Below, piece by piece: positions 35,270-43,393 of a stretch of DNA of 64,000 bases; positions within the stretch are counted from its first letter, which is position 1, and each line of letters opens with the position of its first letter. The translations under genes were made by a program, and so were the position numbers. The DNA lies in contig CANMTO010000002.1 in NCBI GenBank assembly GCA_947500755.1, positions 1 to 64,000 on the forward strand. Reading direction: 5' to 3'. The notes under the pieces are model-generated. The model did not search any database. It worked only from the letters and a program-made list of their open reading frames with translations, and had not been told where the DNA came from. Source of the DNA: Flavobacteriales bacterium. Its GTDB lineage: Bacteria > Bacteroidota > Bacteroidia > Flavobacteriales_D > Crocinitomicaceae.

Positions 35270-36294
35270 TGTTCCAGCTTCCTTCAGACCGAGTTTTTAT
35301 TATTGCTGAGTTATCCGCCAATCACAACGGCAGTCTTGAAGTGGCCATTGAAACTGTTAAAGCAGCAAAACGAGCGGGAGCTGATGCCATAAAACTGCAG
35401 ACCTATACCGCAGACACCATTACCTTAAAATGCGATCAACCCGATTTTAAAATTGAGGGCGGAACCCTTTGGGATGGAAGATATTTACATGACCTTTACT
35501 TGGAAGCGTTTACCCCTTGGGAATGGCATGAGCGTATATTCAAGGCCGCAGCAGATGAGGGCTTAGTATGTTTTTCTTCTCCATTTGACCCGTCAGCAGT
35601 AGATTTTTTAGAAGGTTTGGGGTGTCCTTTGTACAAAATTGCCTCCTTTGAAATAACAGACATCCCCTTAATTGAATACGTAGCATCGAAAGGGAAACCC
35701 ATGATTTTGTCCACCGGAATTGCTGAACAGGTTGATATTGAACGCGCCGTGGATGCCTGTTTACGACAAGGAAACAAGGACCTTACCCTATTAAAGTGCA
35801 CCTCTTCGTATCCCGCTCCCATCGAAGAAGCCAACCTAAGCCTCATGGTTCAATTTAAGAAGGATTTCCCGGTGAATATTGGTTTATCAGATCATACGAT
35901 GGGCCATTTAGTACCTGTTATTGCAACCACCTTAGGTGCACGTGTAATCGAAAAACACTTTATTTTATCCCATGAAATTGGAGGACCCGATGCTGCATTT
36001 TCCTTGGATGAAACGGAATTTACTCAATTAGTCCATGAAGTGCGGTTAACCGAACAAGCGTTGGGAAATTCAAGCTATGCCTTAACCCCAAAACAAGTGG
36101 CTGGTCGTGTTTTTTCACGTTCACTCTACCCTACCCAATTCATTTCCAAAGGAAGTATAATTTCAGATGGAATGATCAAATCAGTTCGTCCCGGATATAG
36201 CCTACATCCCATGCATTTAGGTGATATCATTGGAAAAACTGTTAAACGCGACCTAAGTTTAGGAACGCGTATTATCCTAGATGATTTTGAATAA
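35269..36294 (+). CDS. pseI: Pseudaminic acid synthase
   Basis: PseI condenses the 6-deoxy-diacetamido sugar with phosphoenolpyruvate to make pseudaminic acid. The 341-residue protein has IIAELSANHNGS with the catalytic glutamate, IKLQTYTADTITL specific to the pseudaminate branch, ILSTGIA, LKCTSSYPAP, IGLSDHTMG and VIEKHFILS, followed by the C-terminal SAF cap (SRSLYPTQFISKGSII, RPGYSLHP). It completes the operon started at 32499. Branch assignment rests on the TYTADTIT motif and on pseB nearby. Confidence 0.92.
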   Translation: MFQLPSDRVFIIAELSANHNGSLEVAIETVKAAKRAGADAIKLQTYTADTITLKCDQPDFKIEGGTLWDGRYLHDLYLEAFTPWEWHERIFKAAADEGLVCFSSPFDPSAVDFLEGLGCPLYKIASFEITDIPLIEYVASKGKPMILSTGIAEQVDIERAVDACLRQGNKDLTLLKCTSSYPAPIEEANLSLMVQFKKDFPVNIGLSDHTMGHLVPVIATTLGARVIEKHFILSHEIGGPDAAFSLDETEFTQLVHEVRLTEQALGNSSYALTPKQVAGRVFSRSLYPTQFISKGSIISDGMIKSVRPGYSLHPMHLGDIIGKTVKRDLSLGTRIILDDFE

Positions 36295-36374
36295 TTCCAT
36301 TTCATCAACTTTTTTTAACTATAACACACGGAGTAAAAGCTCCAAACATTCGGCCTAGCGGCCTAAATTACATT

Positions 36375-37496
36375 ATGACATTTTTAGAACTCAATCTGAT
36401 CGCGCCGATTTTAAATGCGCTAAACCACGTGGGGTATACCACGCCTACGCCAATTCAAGAAAAAGCCATTCCAATTATACTTTCTGGAACCGACATGATG
36501 GGCTGTGCACAAACTGGAACGGGAAAAACTGCAGCATTTGCAATACCAATATTACAACAACTCACCCTTAACCAACGCCCTGAAGGCAGGCGGCGCATAC
36601 GCACCTTAATCCTAACGCCAACGAGAGAACTTGCGATTCAAATCGAAGATAACATTAAGGCCTATGGAAAAGAATTAGACCACCGTCATGCAGTAATTTT
36701 TGGTGGTGTCAGTCAACACGGACAGGTAAATCAGCTCAAAAACGGAATTGATATCTTGGTGGCTACACCGGGACGTTTATTGGATTTGGTGCAACAGGGC
36801 TTTGTTGATTTGAGGCATCTTGAGATTTTTGTCCTGGATGAAGCCGATCGAATGCTCGATATGGGATTTATACACGATGTGAAACGCGTAATTAAACTCA
36901 TCCCAACTAAGCGGCAAACCTTATTTTTCTCTGCCACTATGCCAAAAGAAATTAAAATTTTAGCCAGCACCATTCTTACTGACCCTGAACAGGTAATTGT
37001 TACTCCGGTATCTTCTACGGCAGAAACCATACAACAGGGATTGTACTACGTGAATACAGCAGATAAAAAGGATTTATTACTTCAGCTAATGGACGAAGAC
37101 AGCACCCCCTCGATTTTAGTGTTTACACGAACAAAGCACGGGGCTGATCGCATTGTAAAAATACTCGCGAAAGCACAAATCACAGCCGCGGCAATTCACG
37201 GAAACAAATCACAAAATGCACGACAAAATGCCTTAAACGGATTTAAGAACAATAAGCTACGGGTATTGGTTGCAACCGATATTGCAGCGCGTGGAATTGA
37301 CATCGACGAATTGGAATTAGTGATTAATTATGACATACCTAATATTCCAGAAACCTATGTTCACCGCATTGGTCGAACCGGAAGAGCAGGTGCTAGCGGA
37401 AGAGCAATATCTTTTTGCGACCAAGAGGAACGCGCCTATATTCGAGACATTCAAAAATTAATTGGCATTCAAATTCCAATTTTGAAAAATAACTAA
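36375..37496 (+). CDS. DEAD-box RNA helicase, RhlE-like
   Basis: 373 residues with the full helicase set: Q motif GYTTPTPIQ, Walker A AQTGTGKT, PTRELAIQ, TPGRLLD, DEAD in VLDEADRMLDMGF, SAT, and in domain 2 VFTRTKHGADR, ATDIAARGIDI and HRIGRTGRA. It ends soon after the core, so the basic C-terminal extension of many RhlE proteins is missing or very short. Involvement in ribosome assembly or mRNA turnover is family knowledge. Confidence 0.93.
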   Translation: MTFLELNLIAPILNALNHVGYTTPTPIQEKAIPIILSGTDMMGCAQTGTGKTAAFAIPILQQLTLNQRPEGRRRIRTLILTPTRELAIQIEDNIKAYGKELDHRHAVIFGGVSQHGQVNQLKNGIDILVATPGRLLDLVQQGFVDLRHLEIFVLDEADRMLDMGFIHDVKRVIKLIPTKRQTLFFSATMPKEIKILASTILTDPEQVIVTPVSSTAETIQQGLYYVNTADKKDLLLQLMDEDSTPSILVFTRTKHGADRIVKILAKAQITAAAIHGNKSQNARQNALNGFKNNKLRVLVATDIAARGIDIDELELVINYDIPNIPETYVHRIGRTGRAGASGRAISFCDQEERAYIRDIQKLIGIQIPILKNN

Positions 37497-37527
37497 TTTA
37501 GTCTGTATAAACTAAAACTCATTGGGT

Positions 37528-38028
37528 ATGAATTTGAAATTAAAATTACGGATCGTTAGTGCAGTAATGATATGCACCTTACTATGGAGTGTAACTTCCT
37601 TTGGACAAGCCACAGCGGGAGATAGCATCAAACCAAAAATGCTAAACAACTCCATTAATTTGAGTATCGGGCCCGGTGGAATTGTAGCGTTTTATGTACC
37701 TGCAGGCATTTTTTATGAGCGTATGTTCCAAGGCGAACGATTTTTACCGAAACTCACCAAATTTGTAGATGTTGGGGTTGGCGCTGTAGGGTATTGGGAA
37801 GGTGAAAGTGCCTTTGTATTTTCCCGCTACGGAATACTTACCGGACATAAGAAGTACCACTTAGAGGCCACTTTGGGCGCTGTTGGCTACTTGAATGGGG
37901 ATATCGTCGGGGTATTACCAGCTGCCTCTATTGGTATGCGCAGACAAAAACCGAACAGCCATTATGTATTTCGTACGGGTGTAGGAATCCCAGAGGCGAT
38001 TTATGTGAGTTGGGGTGTGAGTTTTTAG
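37528..38028 (+). CDS. Exported protein of unknown function, probably beta-barrel-like
   Basis: 166 residues from the ATG at 37528; a TTG two codons earlier is not needed. Signal peptide MNLKLKLRIVSAVMICTLLW ends near SFGQ. The mature part has alternating beta strands rich in Gly and aromatic residues (GPGGIVAFYVP, GVGAVGYWEG, TLGAVGYLNGDIVG) and ends in VSWGVSF, an aromatic C-terminus as in outer-membrane barrels. No family recognised. Confidence 0.65.
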   Translation: MNLKLKLRIVSAVMICTLLWSVTSFGQATAGDSIKPKMLNNSINLSIGPGGIVAFYVPAGIFYERMFQGERFLPKLTKFVDVGVGAVGYWEGESAFVFSRYGILTGHKKYHLEATLGAVGYLNGDIVGVLPAASIGMRRQKPNSHYVFRTGVGIPEAIYVSWGVSF

Positions 38029-38040
38029 ATTAAGCACCAC

Positions 38041-38454
38041 CTATAACCGCATGAGAAATGCAGCATCTAATTTCAGTTCAATATTTCCAATATTGAAATT
38101 CGTAAAATCTGGATCTTCAGACTCTACCAATGAAATAGTTTGATCTTGGATTGGTAAAGGCGCAAAAAACAAACTAAAAAACTGCCAGTCTGCCCGAGAT
38201 TTAAAATGGAATCTATCGGGTGCGGTAACAATTCCTTGTTGATCCTGCATGCGCATTTTTCGTGACGAGGCACTTGTAACAAGATGCGTTTCTGGGTAAA
38301 TATTAATCCACCCTCCTCGGATGTAATAATCCGTGGTTTGGTATCCAAAATCCAAGCGCGTTGTGCGTTGATTTATCATCACTCGGAGTAATTGCAGATT
38401 TAATCGATGTGCATCTACATGCCAAATCAGTGTTTTATCTTCTAAATTCATCAT
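38041..38454 (-). CDS. Uncharacterised protein, paralogue of the 39538 gene product
   Basis: 137 residues, no signal peptide. Its core TRLDFGYQTTDYYIRGGWINI, then APDRFHF, FFAPLP, and the acidic VESEDPDFTNFNIGN align throughout with the protein encoded at 39538 on the opposite side of the WYL gene. The start overlaps the end of the WYL regulator by 20 bases, so the two are coupled. I do not recognise the family; beta-sheet content appears high. Confidence 0.7.
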   Translation of the reverse strand: MMNLEDKTLIWHVDAHRLNLQLLRVMINQRTTRLDFGYQTTDYYIRGGWINIYPETHLVTSASSRKMRMQDQQGIVTAPDRFHFKSRADWQFFSLFFAPLPIQDQTISLVESEDPDFTNFNIGNIELKLDAAFLMRL

Positions 38455-39430
38455 TCCTTTTATTTCTTGTTAATTCCACTAACCATGTAGGTTCAACGAT
38501 CATTAAACCTTGTCCATAAGACCTTACCAATTGGATTAACTCCATGGTTGGAATAAGGGTTAAGGTGATTTTCGATGTTCCTGAATCATATTTTTCAACC
38601 ACTTGGGAATCATGAATCGGATACGCCGAAAGAAATTTTGTAGTTAAACGATCTGCCCTTAATTCCACGGGCATCGGTTCTTCGTTCGTTAATGGGAATA
38701 CCCCATACATGTCGTTCAAAAAACGTAGGATTTGCTTCGTATTTCCTTTTTTATAATGGAGGTCCAACTTTATTGGTTCATAAATTCGATCTAAGCCAAA
38801 AGAACGATAGGCATCATGTTTTTCGCTATATCCAAACAGGTACCACCTGTTATCAAATTCTCTAACTACATAGGGATGAAGTATGATTGGTTTAAATCGC
38901 TCATTTTTATAGGAATAATGCACAAAAGAAATCGGAATTCCAACTTTACAGCACTCCAGTAATAAATCCATAAATTCATACCCTCTAGAGCGCGGAGGTT
39001 CCATCGTTTTCAAAATTGGATACCGTTCATTAAAATCTACCTCCTCTATAGAAGTAGATAACACTTTTTCCATGGCATGCCGTAACTTATCCCCCAATTC
39101 AGTGCGAAGCATACACTTTATTAACACCAAAGACTCCTCGAGTACTGAGGCATCTTCCCGGGTTAATTTAACCCCATTAATCGTAAAATTCAGATCTGTA
39201 TAGAGGTATTCTTGCTGCTGAAAATCAAACTTGATTGGCGCACCAAAACCCTTGGGTCGAGCATTTTTCATCATGTTAATGTCTTTCTGTATCGTTTCGG
39301 TAGAAACGTCGATACCTTGCTCCTTACACACCTCAATAATGCGCTTCATGGTTGGTTTATAATAGTGTCGCTCCGAAATCACTTGATCGATAATCAAGCA
39401 CCTCAGCATGGCGTTTTTTCCGATTGGCAT
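38435..39430 (-). CDS. WYL-domain transcriptional regulator
   Basis: 331 residues. The N-terminus (about 1-60) is a winged-helix DNA-binding region with HYYKPTMKRIIEVC and STETIQKDINMM, a DeoR/HTH_11-like pattern. The WYL domain follows, with HPYVVREFDNRWYLFGYSEK around residues 192-211 and RSFGLDRI, and a C-terminal WCX-type extension. WYL regulators sense nucleic acids or other ligands and often control defence, DNA-damage or phage-related genes. Here it is divergent from three small unknown genes and cotranscribed with one, which it probably regulates. Confidence 0.88.
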   Translation of the reverse strand: MPIGKNAMLRCLIIDQVISERHYYKPTMKRIIEVCKEQGIDVSTETIQKDINMMKNARPKGFGAPIKFDFQQQEYLYTDLNFTINGVKLTREDASVLEESLVLIKCMLRTELGDKLRHAMEKVLSTSIEEVDFNERYPILKTMEPPRSRGYEFMDLLLECCKVGIPISFVHYSYKNERFKPIILHPYVVREFDNRWYLFGYSEKHDAYRSFGLDRIYEPIKLDLHYKKGNTKQILRFLNDMYGVFPLTNEEPMPVELRADRLTTKFLSAYPIHDSQVVEKYDSGTSKITLTLIPTMELIQLVRSYGQGLMIVEPTWLVELTRNKRNDEFRR

Positions 39431-39442
39431 ATCTTTTTTTTA

Positions 39443-39450
39443 CAAATATA
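39443..39450 (-). promoter_or_regulatory. Promoter -7 element of the WYL gene
   Basis: Minus-strand TATATTTG, perfect TAnnTTTG, 12 bases before the ATG at 39430. A TTG is 26 bases upstream, longer than ideal. Confidence 0.5.
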
Positions 39451-39467
39451 AGTATTTTTTTTATACC

Positions 39468-39500
39468 CCGTAAATACAATACGGAGTTTTATTGTGCACA
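39468..39500. promoter_or_regulatory. Palindromes between the WYL gene and the divergent operon, candidate operators
   Basis: CCGTA (39468-39472) and TACGG (39480-39484) form a 5-bp dyad with a 7-base centre, upstream of both predicted promoters. TGTGCACA (39493-39500) is an 8-bp perfect palindrome overlapping the -33 TTG of the rightward promoter. Either would be a natural site for autoregulation by the WYL protein; this is inferred from position. Confidence 0.4.
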
Positions 39501-39522
39501 TTACTAGTTCCCTGCATCTTTG
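39492..39522 (+). promoter_or_regulatory. Promoter of the operon starting at 39538
   Basis: TTG (39492-39494), 20 bases, CATCTTTG (39515-39522), one mismatch to TAnnTTTG. The -7 element ends 15 bases before the ATG. Confidence 0.55.
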
Positions 39523-39537
39523 TTCAAAAATTAACCT

Positions 39538-40014
39538 ATGGACACAGAAATTGAAAAAACAAGAGAAAAAACAATCCAAGAAAAACAACAAGAGCGAATT
39601 GTGCTATACAACCCTACGGGCAGCAATTACAAGGACTCTCATGGAATTAAGTGCATTGAGTGCACGGATGAATTTACCCGTATAGACTTTATATACAGAG
39701 CGCCCTCGTATTACATTAACGGTGGCTGGATACAGATGGAACGGAATAGCTTTATACGTCCTGTTGGATCTGAAACGAAGTACACCTTAATTCAGGCAAT
39801 TCACATTCCAATTGCACCTAGCAAACACTATTTCAACCGAAGCGGTGAATATTTACGATACACCCTACTTTTCCCGGCACTTCCTAAAAGCACCCGTAAA
39901 ATTGACGTCATCGAAAAAGAAGCTCCTGGAACGTATTTCAACTTTTACAACATTGATTTCACCACATGGATTACTATACCCCACGCTGGAGATCAAGTCA
40001 TGTCTAACAATTAA
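39538..40014 (+). CDS. Uncharacterised protein, paralogue of the 38041 gene product
   Basis: 158 residues. A charged, probably helical N-terminus of about 25 residues rich in Lys, Glu and Gln precedes the shared domain: TRIDFIYRAPSYYINGGWIQM, IAPSKHYF, LLFPALP, IEKEAPGTYFNFYNID. The match to the 38041 product runs over about 100 residues and keeps the YYI-GGWI and FNF/FNI positions. No signal peptide or transmembrane segment. First gene of a three-gene rightward operon under the WYL-adjacent promoter. Function unknown. Confidence 0.72.
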   Translation: MDTEIEKTREKTIQEKQQERIVLYNPTGSNYKDSHGIKCIECTDEFTRIDFIYRAPSYYINGGWIQMERNSFIRPVGSETKYTLIQAIHIPIAPSKHYFNRSGEYLRYTLLFPALPKSTRKIDVIEKEAPGTYFNFYNIDFTTWITIPHAGDQVMSNN

Positions 40015-40024
40015 CATAAACCAT

Positions 40025-40309
40025 ATGAACCAAAAAAAAATCGCCCACAACGCACACCTTCAGTCCTTACGCTTGCTTAACAATCGAGAATTACACGTTG
40101 ACGAACTCATCAAAGAAAAGAATTATGCTGAGATTGTGAACGAGAAAAGAAACTACCAAAAGATTGTCAAAAGCCTGGAGGAACTGATTCATCCGTTGAA
40201 AAAGAAATATACTGGCTCTAACATGCAAGCAAGAACGAGTAAGGAAGGTCAAATACCTCGCCGCTGGTTTTTGAGTACAGCGAATCTCCAAGAAACCCTA
40301 ATGCCTTAA
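40025..40309 (+). CDS. Small basic helical protein of unknown function
   Basis: 94 residues from the ATG at 40025, ten bases after the previous stop. It is lysine-rich and predicted helical, with LQSLRLLNNRELHVDELIKEK and VKSLEELIHPLKKKY-type amphipathic stretches (quoted in part), then a basic tail. A longer in-frame ORF from 39812 overlaps the previous gene and is not credible. No family recognised. Confidence 0.6.
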   Translation: MNQKKIAHNAHLQSLRLLNNRELHVDELIKEKNYAEIVNEKRNYQKIVKSLEELIHPLKKKYTGSNMQARTSKEGQIPRRWFLSTANLQETLMP

Positions 40310-40332
40310 TTAACCTTTAAAATTTAAAAAAA

Positions 40333-40638
40333 ATGGACTATATGTTTGTATTTAGTAAGTACGATAGTTGGAAACGATTTGATGAATTCATCTTTGAAAA
40401 CCACTGCTTCACGGATAAAGCGGAACGGTTATCCCTACGCAAAGAACACGTGTTCAACATTTCATATTTAGCGAGAATCATAGGCAAACTCGAAATATAC
40501 CTTAATGACAGAAAGGATGTTGAGCAAGCATATTATGCCTGTAAGTGGTTTGAGAAAGAATTTGAAGAACTCGGATATTCGCTTAGTTTCTTCAGGCGCT
40601 GGCTCGCTGAAAAGAGAGAAATCGAGGCGCCCTTTTAG
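40333..40638 (+). CDS. Small acidic/aromatic helical protein of unknown function
   Basis: 101 residues starting MDYMFVFSKYDSW, rich in Phe, Tyr, Glu and Lys, with no signal or membrane segment. Predicted mostly helical (EQAYYACKWFEKEFEELGY). It is 23 bases after the 94-residue ORF and ends by overlapping the convergent yfhO stop by four bases. No family recognised; its place as third gene of the operon is the main support. Confidence 0.6.
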   Translation: MDYMFVFSKYDSWKRFDEFIFENHCFTDKAERLSLRKEHVFNISYLARIIGKLEIYLNDRKDVEQAYYACKWFEKEFEELGYSLSFFRRWLAEKREIEAPF

Positions 40639-43388
40639 GCTTCTTGATTTTCTTCTTTCTTTTTTAGCTGTAAGCCTCCCACCCCAAGAAATGCCAAAAT
40701 CAAAATTAAGGATCCTACCATTGAATAGCTTGTCCCGGCGATAAACGAAGCAGGTTGAAACTTCCATACGATTTGATGCTTTCCGGAGGGAATCTCAAGT
40801 CCTCGAAGCACATAATTGACCCGAGTGTAAGGAACCTCCTTACCATCAATGGTGCACACCCAACCTTCTGGGTAATAAATTTCGCTAAAGACCACGAATC
40901 CATTGTGGGTAGAATTACTTTGATACGTGATTTCCTTGGTTGCATACTTAGTCATTGCAATAACATCGGCTGAATCTGTAGCATAGGCCGCAGAAACGTT
41001 TATGTCCGCATTGCTAATATCCAATATTGCTTGATTTTTTGTGTTTATTTTTCCCAGTCCGAGCAATTCCTCATTGGCAGAATTAACCTTAGTGACTTTA
41101 TTCACATACCACACATTGCCATTTGCATATGGGTTAAGCATTGGTTCATCTGTTCGTGTAAGCACCACATATTTTGTATTTAACATGTTCAATATCTGAC
41201 AGGTATCTGACAATTGTCCGCCAGCCACAGAAATGGTATCGAAAATCTCTTTTGCTTTATCCTGAGGAATCTCCATGGTACGCGCATAGGTTTGCAACTT
41301 CGCCATTTTAACGGCACTGATCGCGCCATTGGCTTTTTGCATTTCATCTTGAATATAAAAATCTACTAACTGTTGGTAACGCTTTACCTTTGCCCCATGG
41401 TATCCTCCGATTGACTTATGAAAATAACTCGTCATGGTCTCATTAAACGGATTATCAAAGGTGAAAACGCGATAATTTGAATTCAGCTGAAGCGCTGTAA
41501 AACCAGCCATCAATTCGATGATTTCTGTGGGTTGATCTGCATAGAGCCCTTCTCGGTCAAAAACGGATCGGATTCGAGCAATCTCCTTTTTATAAGAAGG
41601 CAATAGCTTCGCTTCATTGTTCAAAATCGATACATCGGCTTTTTCCGGCATGTAAGGAATTTGTGCAGCGCTTCGATCCTCGTACTTCGCTAATTCCTCG
41701 GACATTTCCTCTATGGGATCTGCATTTAAATACCTCAAATCCACATTGATTTCATCAACAGCGACAAAAATGCCAATCAATCCCAACCAAACCCAACGAT
41801 TCACTTTGTAAAAAGCCAATAATATCGCCACCCCAGTCCCAATAAAAAACAATAAGGTACGACCCGCATCAGACTTATAAATGGACTGACGAACATTTAT
41901 TAGCTCTACTTTCAACCCTTCTATCATTGTTAGTTGTGACGGATCCTTGGATTCTTTCGCATAATTACTAAACTGCTTGAGTTCTTCAGTCGTTATAAAA
42001 TCACCTGAAATGCTTGGCACAGCATATAATAACAATCCGAGTGCAACCACACCTCCAAGAACACCAAATTGAAATTTACGAGTACCTTGCAGCTCCTCCG
42101 ATTTCCAAAGACGATCCAAGAACATCACTGCAACCATTGGTACCAACAGTTGGAAAATCACCAAAATCATTTTTGAATCTCTAAACTTATTGTACATCGG
42201 AAAATGATCAATGAACCAAAAGTTGAGACCTCCGGTTTTGGACGCTAGCAGCACACACAATATGGAAAGCGCAATTACTGGAAACCGAAGGGTATCTTTA
42301 ACAAGAAACAAGCCTACCAAAAATAAAAAGAAGGCCACTGCACCGATGTAGATTGCTCCACCACTAAATAATTGTCCACCCCAATAGTGGTTGGATTGAG
42401 CGATTTGATCATAGTACGTTGGGTCTTCAATGCTTTCCATCGCAGATTCATTATTCCCAATGTAACCCCCTGAACCTCCTTTAGCGTTTGGAATAAACAA
42501 AGAAAGGGCTTCCATGGGCCCGAAATTATACTCAAGAATGTAGCTTTTATCCAATCCGGATTTTGCCTTTGTGGCTTTATCTGTACCTTTCGGTGCCACC
42601 GTAATGTCAGAATCACCTCGTGTTGAGTATTTAGAATATTCATAGGTAGTCATTAAATTACTCGCAGAAGGTAAAATTGCCAGTCCAGTTGCAAGGAACA
42701 GTGTCCCCACAATCTTTCCTAAATCAATGTACTTCTTCTCCACGATCAACCGGATTCCTTCGCCTAAAGCGATTACCCCCAACAGAATAAATAGGTAATA
42801 GGTAATTTGTAAATGGTTTGCACTGATGTTCAATGAAAGGAAGAAAGCAAAGATCACGCTTCCCCAAAGCCATTTACCGCGTGTTGCAAGCAATAAGCCA
42901 CCGAGGGTTGGCGCCATAAAAGAAACAGCGTTTACTTTGGTAATGTGACCAGCACCGAGATACAAAATATTAAACGAAGCAAACCCAAAGGCAATAGCCC
43001 CGATGGCCGCAATCCACGGATTAATACGAAGACACATACCTAGGATGTAAAATCCGAGCATGGTAACGAACATTACTCCTACTGGCGCCGTTAAGCCCAA
43101 GCGCAAGATAGTGGCCACTTTATTCATTAAATTTCCATGATGAACGACGCTAATCTGATAGGCTGGCATGCCGCTAAACATTCCGTTGGTCCATAAAGCT
43201 TCTTCGCCATTCACGGTGCGATAATCGGTAATTTCTTTAGCCGCTCCTTGGTATTGTTTTACGTCGGACTGCTTTAATTGCTTTCCGTCAAAAATCACCG
43301 GGTGAAAATATCCGGCTGAAAAAACAATAAATACCAATAAGGCTACTACATGCGGAATAAACGCTTTAACATCAATTTTCATACTCAT
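40635..43388 (-). CDS. YfhO-family integral membrane protein
   Basis: 917 residues. About a dozen hydrophobic helices fill the first 560 residues, with SGYF/FDGK and LWTNGMFSGMPAYQ near the start, the region typical of YfhO and GT-C-like polytopic enzymes. A soluble domain lies between about 570 and 880 (GFTALQLNSNYRVF, YPEGWVCTIDGKEV) and a last helix precedes KKKEENQEA. YfhO proteins are linked to glycosylation of lipoteichoic acid or other surface polymers in Firmicutes; the Bacteroidota role is unknown. An alternative ATG is at 43382. Confidence 0.85.
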   Translation of the reverse strand: MSMKIDVKAFIPHVVALLVFIVFSAGYFHPVIFDGKQLKQSDVKQYQGAAKEITDYRTVNGEEALWTNGMFSGMPAYQISVVHHGNLMNKVATILRLGLTAPVGVMFVTMLGFYILGMCLRINPWIAAIGAIAFGFASFNILYLGAGHITKVNAVSFMAPTLGGLLLATRGKWLWGSVIFAFFLSLNISANHLQITYYLFILLGVIALGEGIRLIVEKKYIDLGKIVGTLFLATGLAILPSASNLMTTYEYSKYSTRGDSDITVAPKGTDKATKAKSGLDKSYILEYNFGPMEALSLFIPNAKGGSGGYIGNNESAMESIEDPTYYDQIAQSNHYWGGQLFSGGAIYIGAVAFFLFLVGLFLVKDTLRFPVIALSILCVLLASKTGGLNFWFIDHFPMYNKFRDSKMILVIFQLLVPMVAVMFLDRLWKSEELQGTRKFQFGVLGGVVALGLLLYAVPSISGDFITTEELKQFSNYAKESKDPSQLTMIEGLKVELINVRQSIYKSDAGRTLLFFIGTGVAILLAFYKVNRWVWLGLIGIFVAVDEINVDLRYLNADPIEEMSEELAKYEDRSAAQIPYMPEKADVSILNNEAKLLPSYKKEIARIRSVFDREGLYADQPTEIIELMAGFTALQLNSNYRVFTFDNPFNETMTSYFHKSIGGYHGAKVKRYQQLVDFYIQDEMQKANGAISAVKMAKLQTYARTMEIPQDKAKEIFDTISVAGGQLSDTCQILNMLNTKYVVLTRTDEPMLNPYANGNVWYVNKVTKVNSANEELLGLGKINTKNQAILDISNADINVSAAYATDSADVIAMTKYATKEITYQSNSTHNGFVVFSEIYYPEGWVCTIDGKEVPYTRVNYVLRGLEIPSGKHQIVWKFQPASFIAGTSYSMVGSLILILAFLGVGGLQLKKKEENQEA

Positions 43389-43393
43389 ATAAG

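Noticed and set aside
36340-36365. GGCC-TAGC-GGCC palindrome before the helicase gene as terminator or operator
   Set aside because: Only four base pairs with no T-run or promoter relation.
39812-40024. N-terminal extension of the 94-residue ORF
   Set aside because: It overlaps the 158-residue paralogue gene in another frame; the ATG at 40025 gives a normally spaced operon gene.
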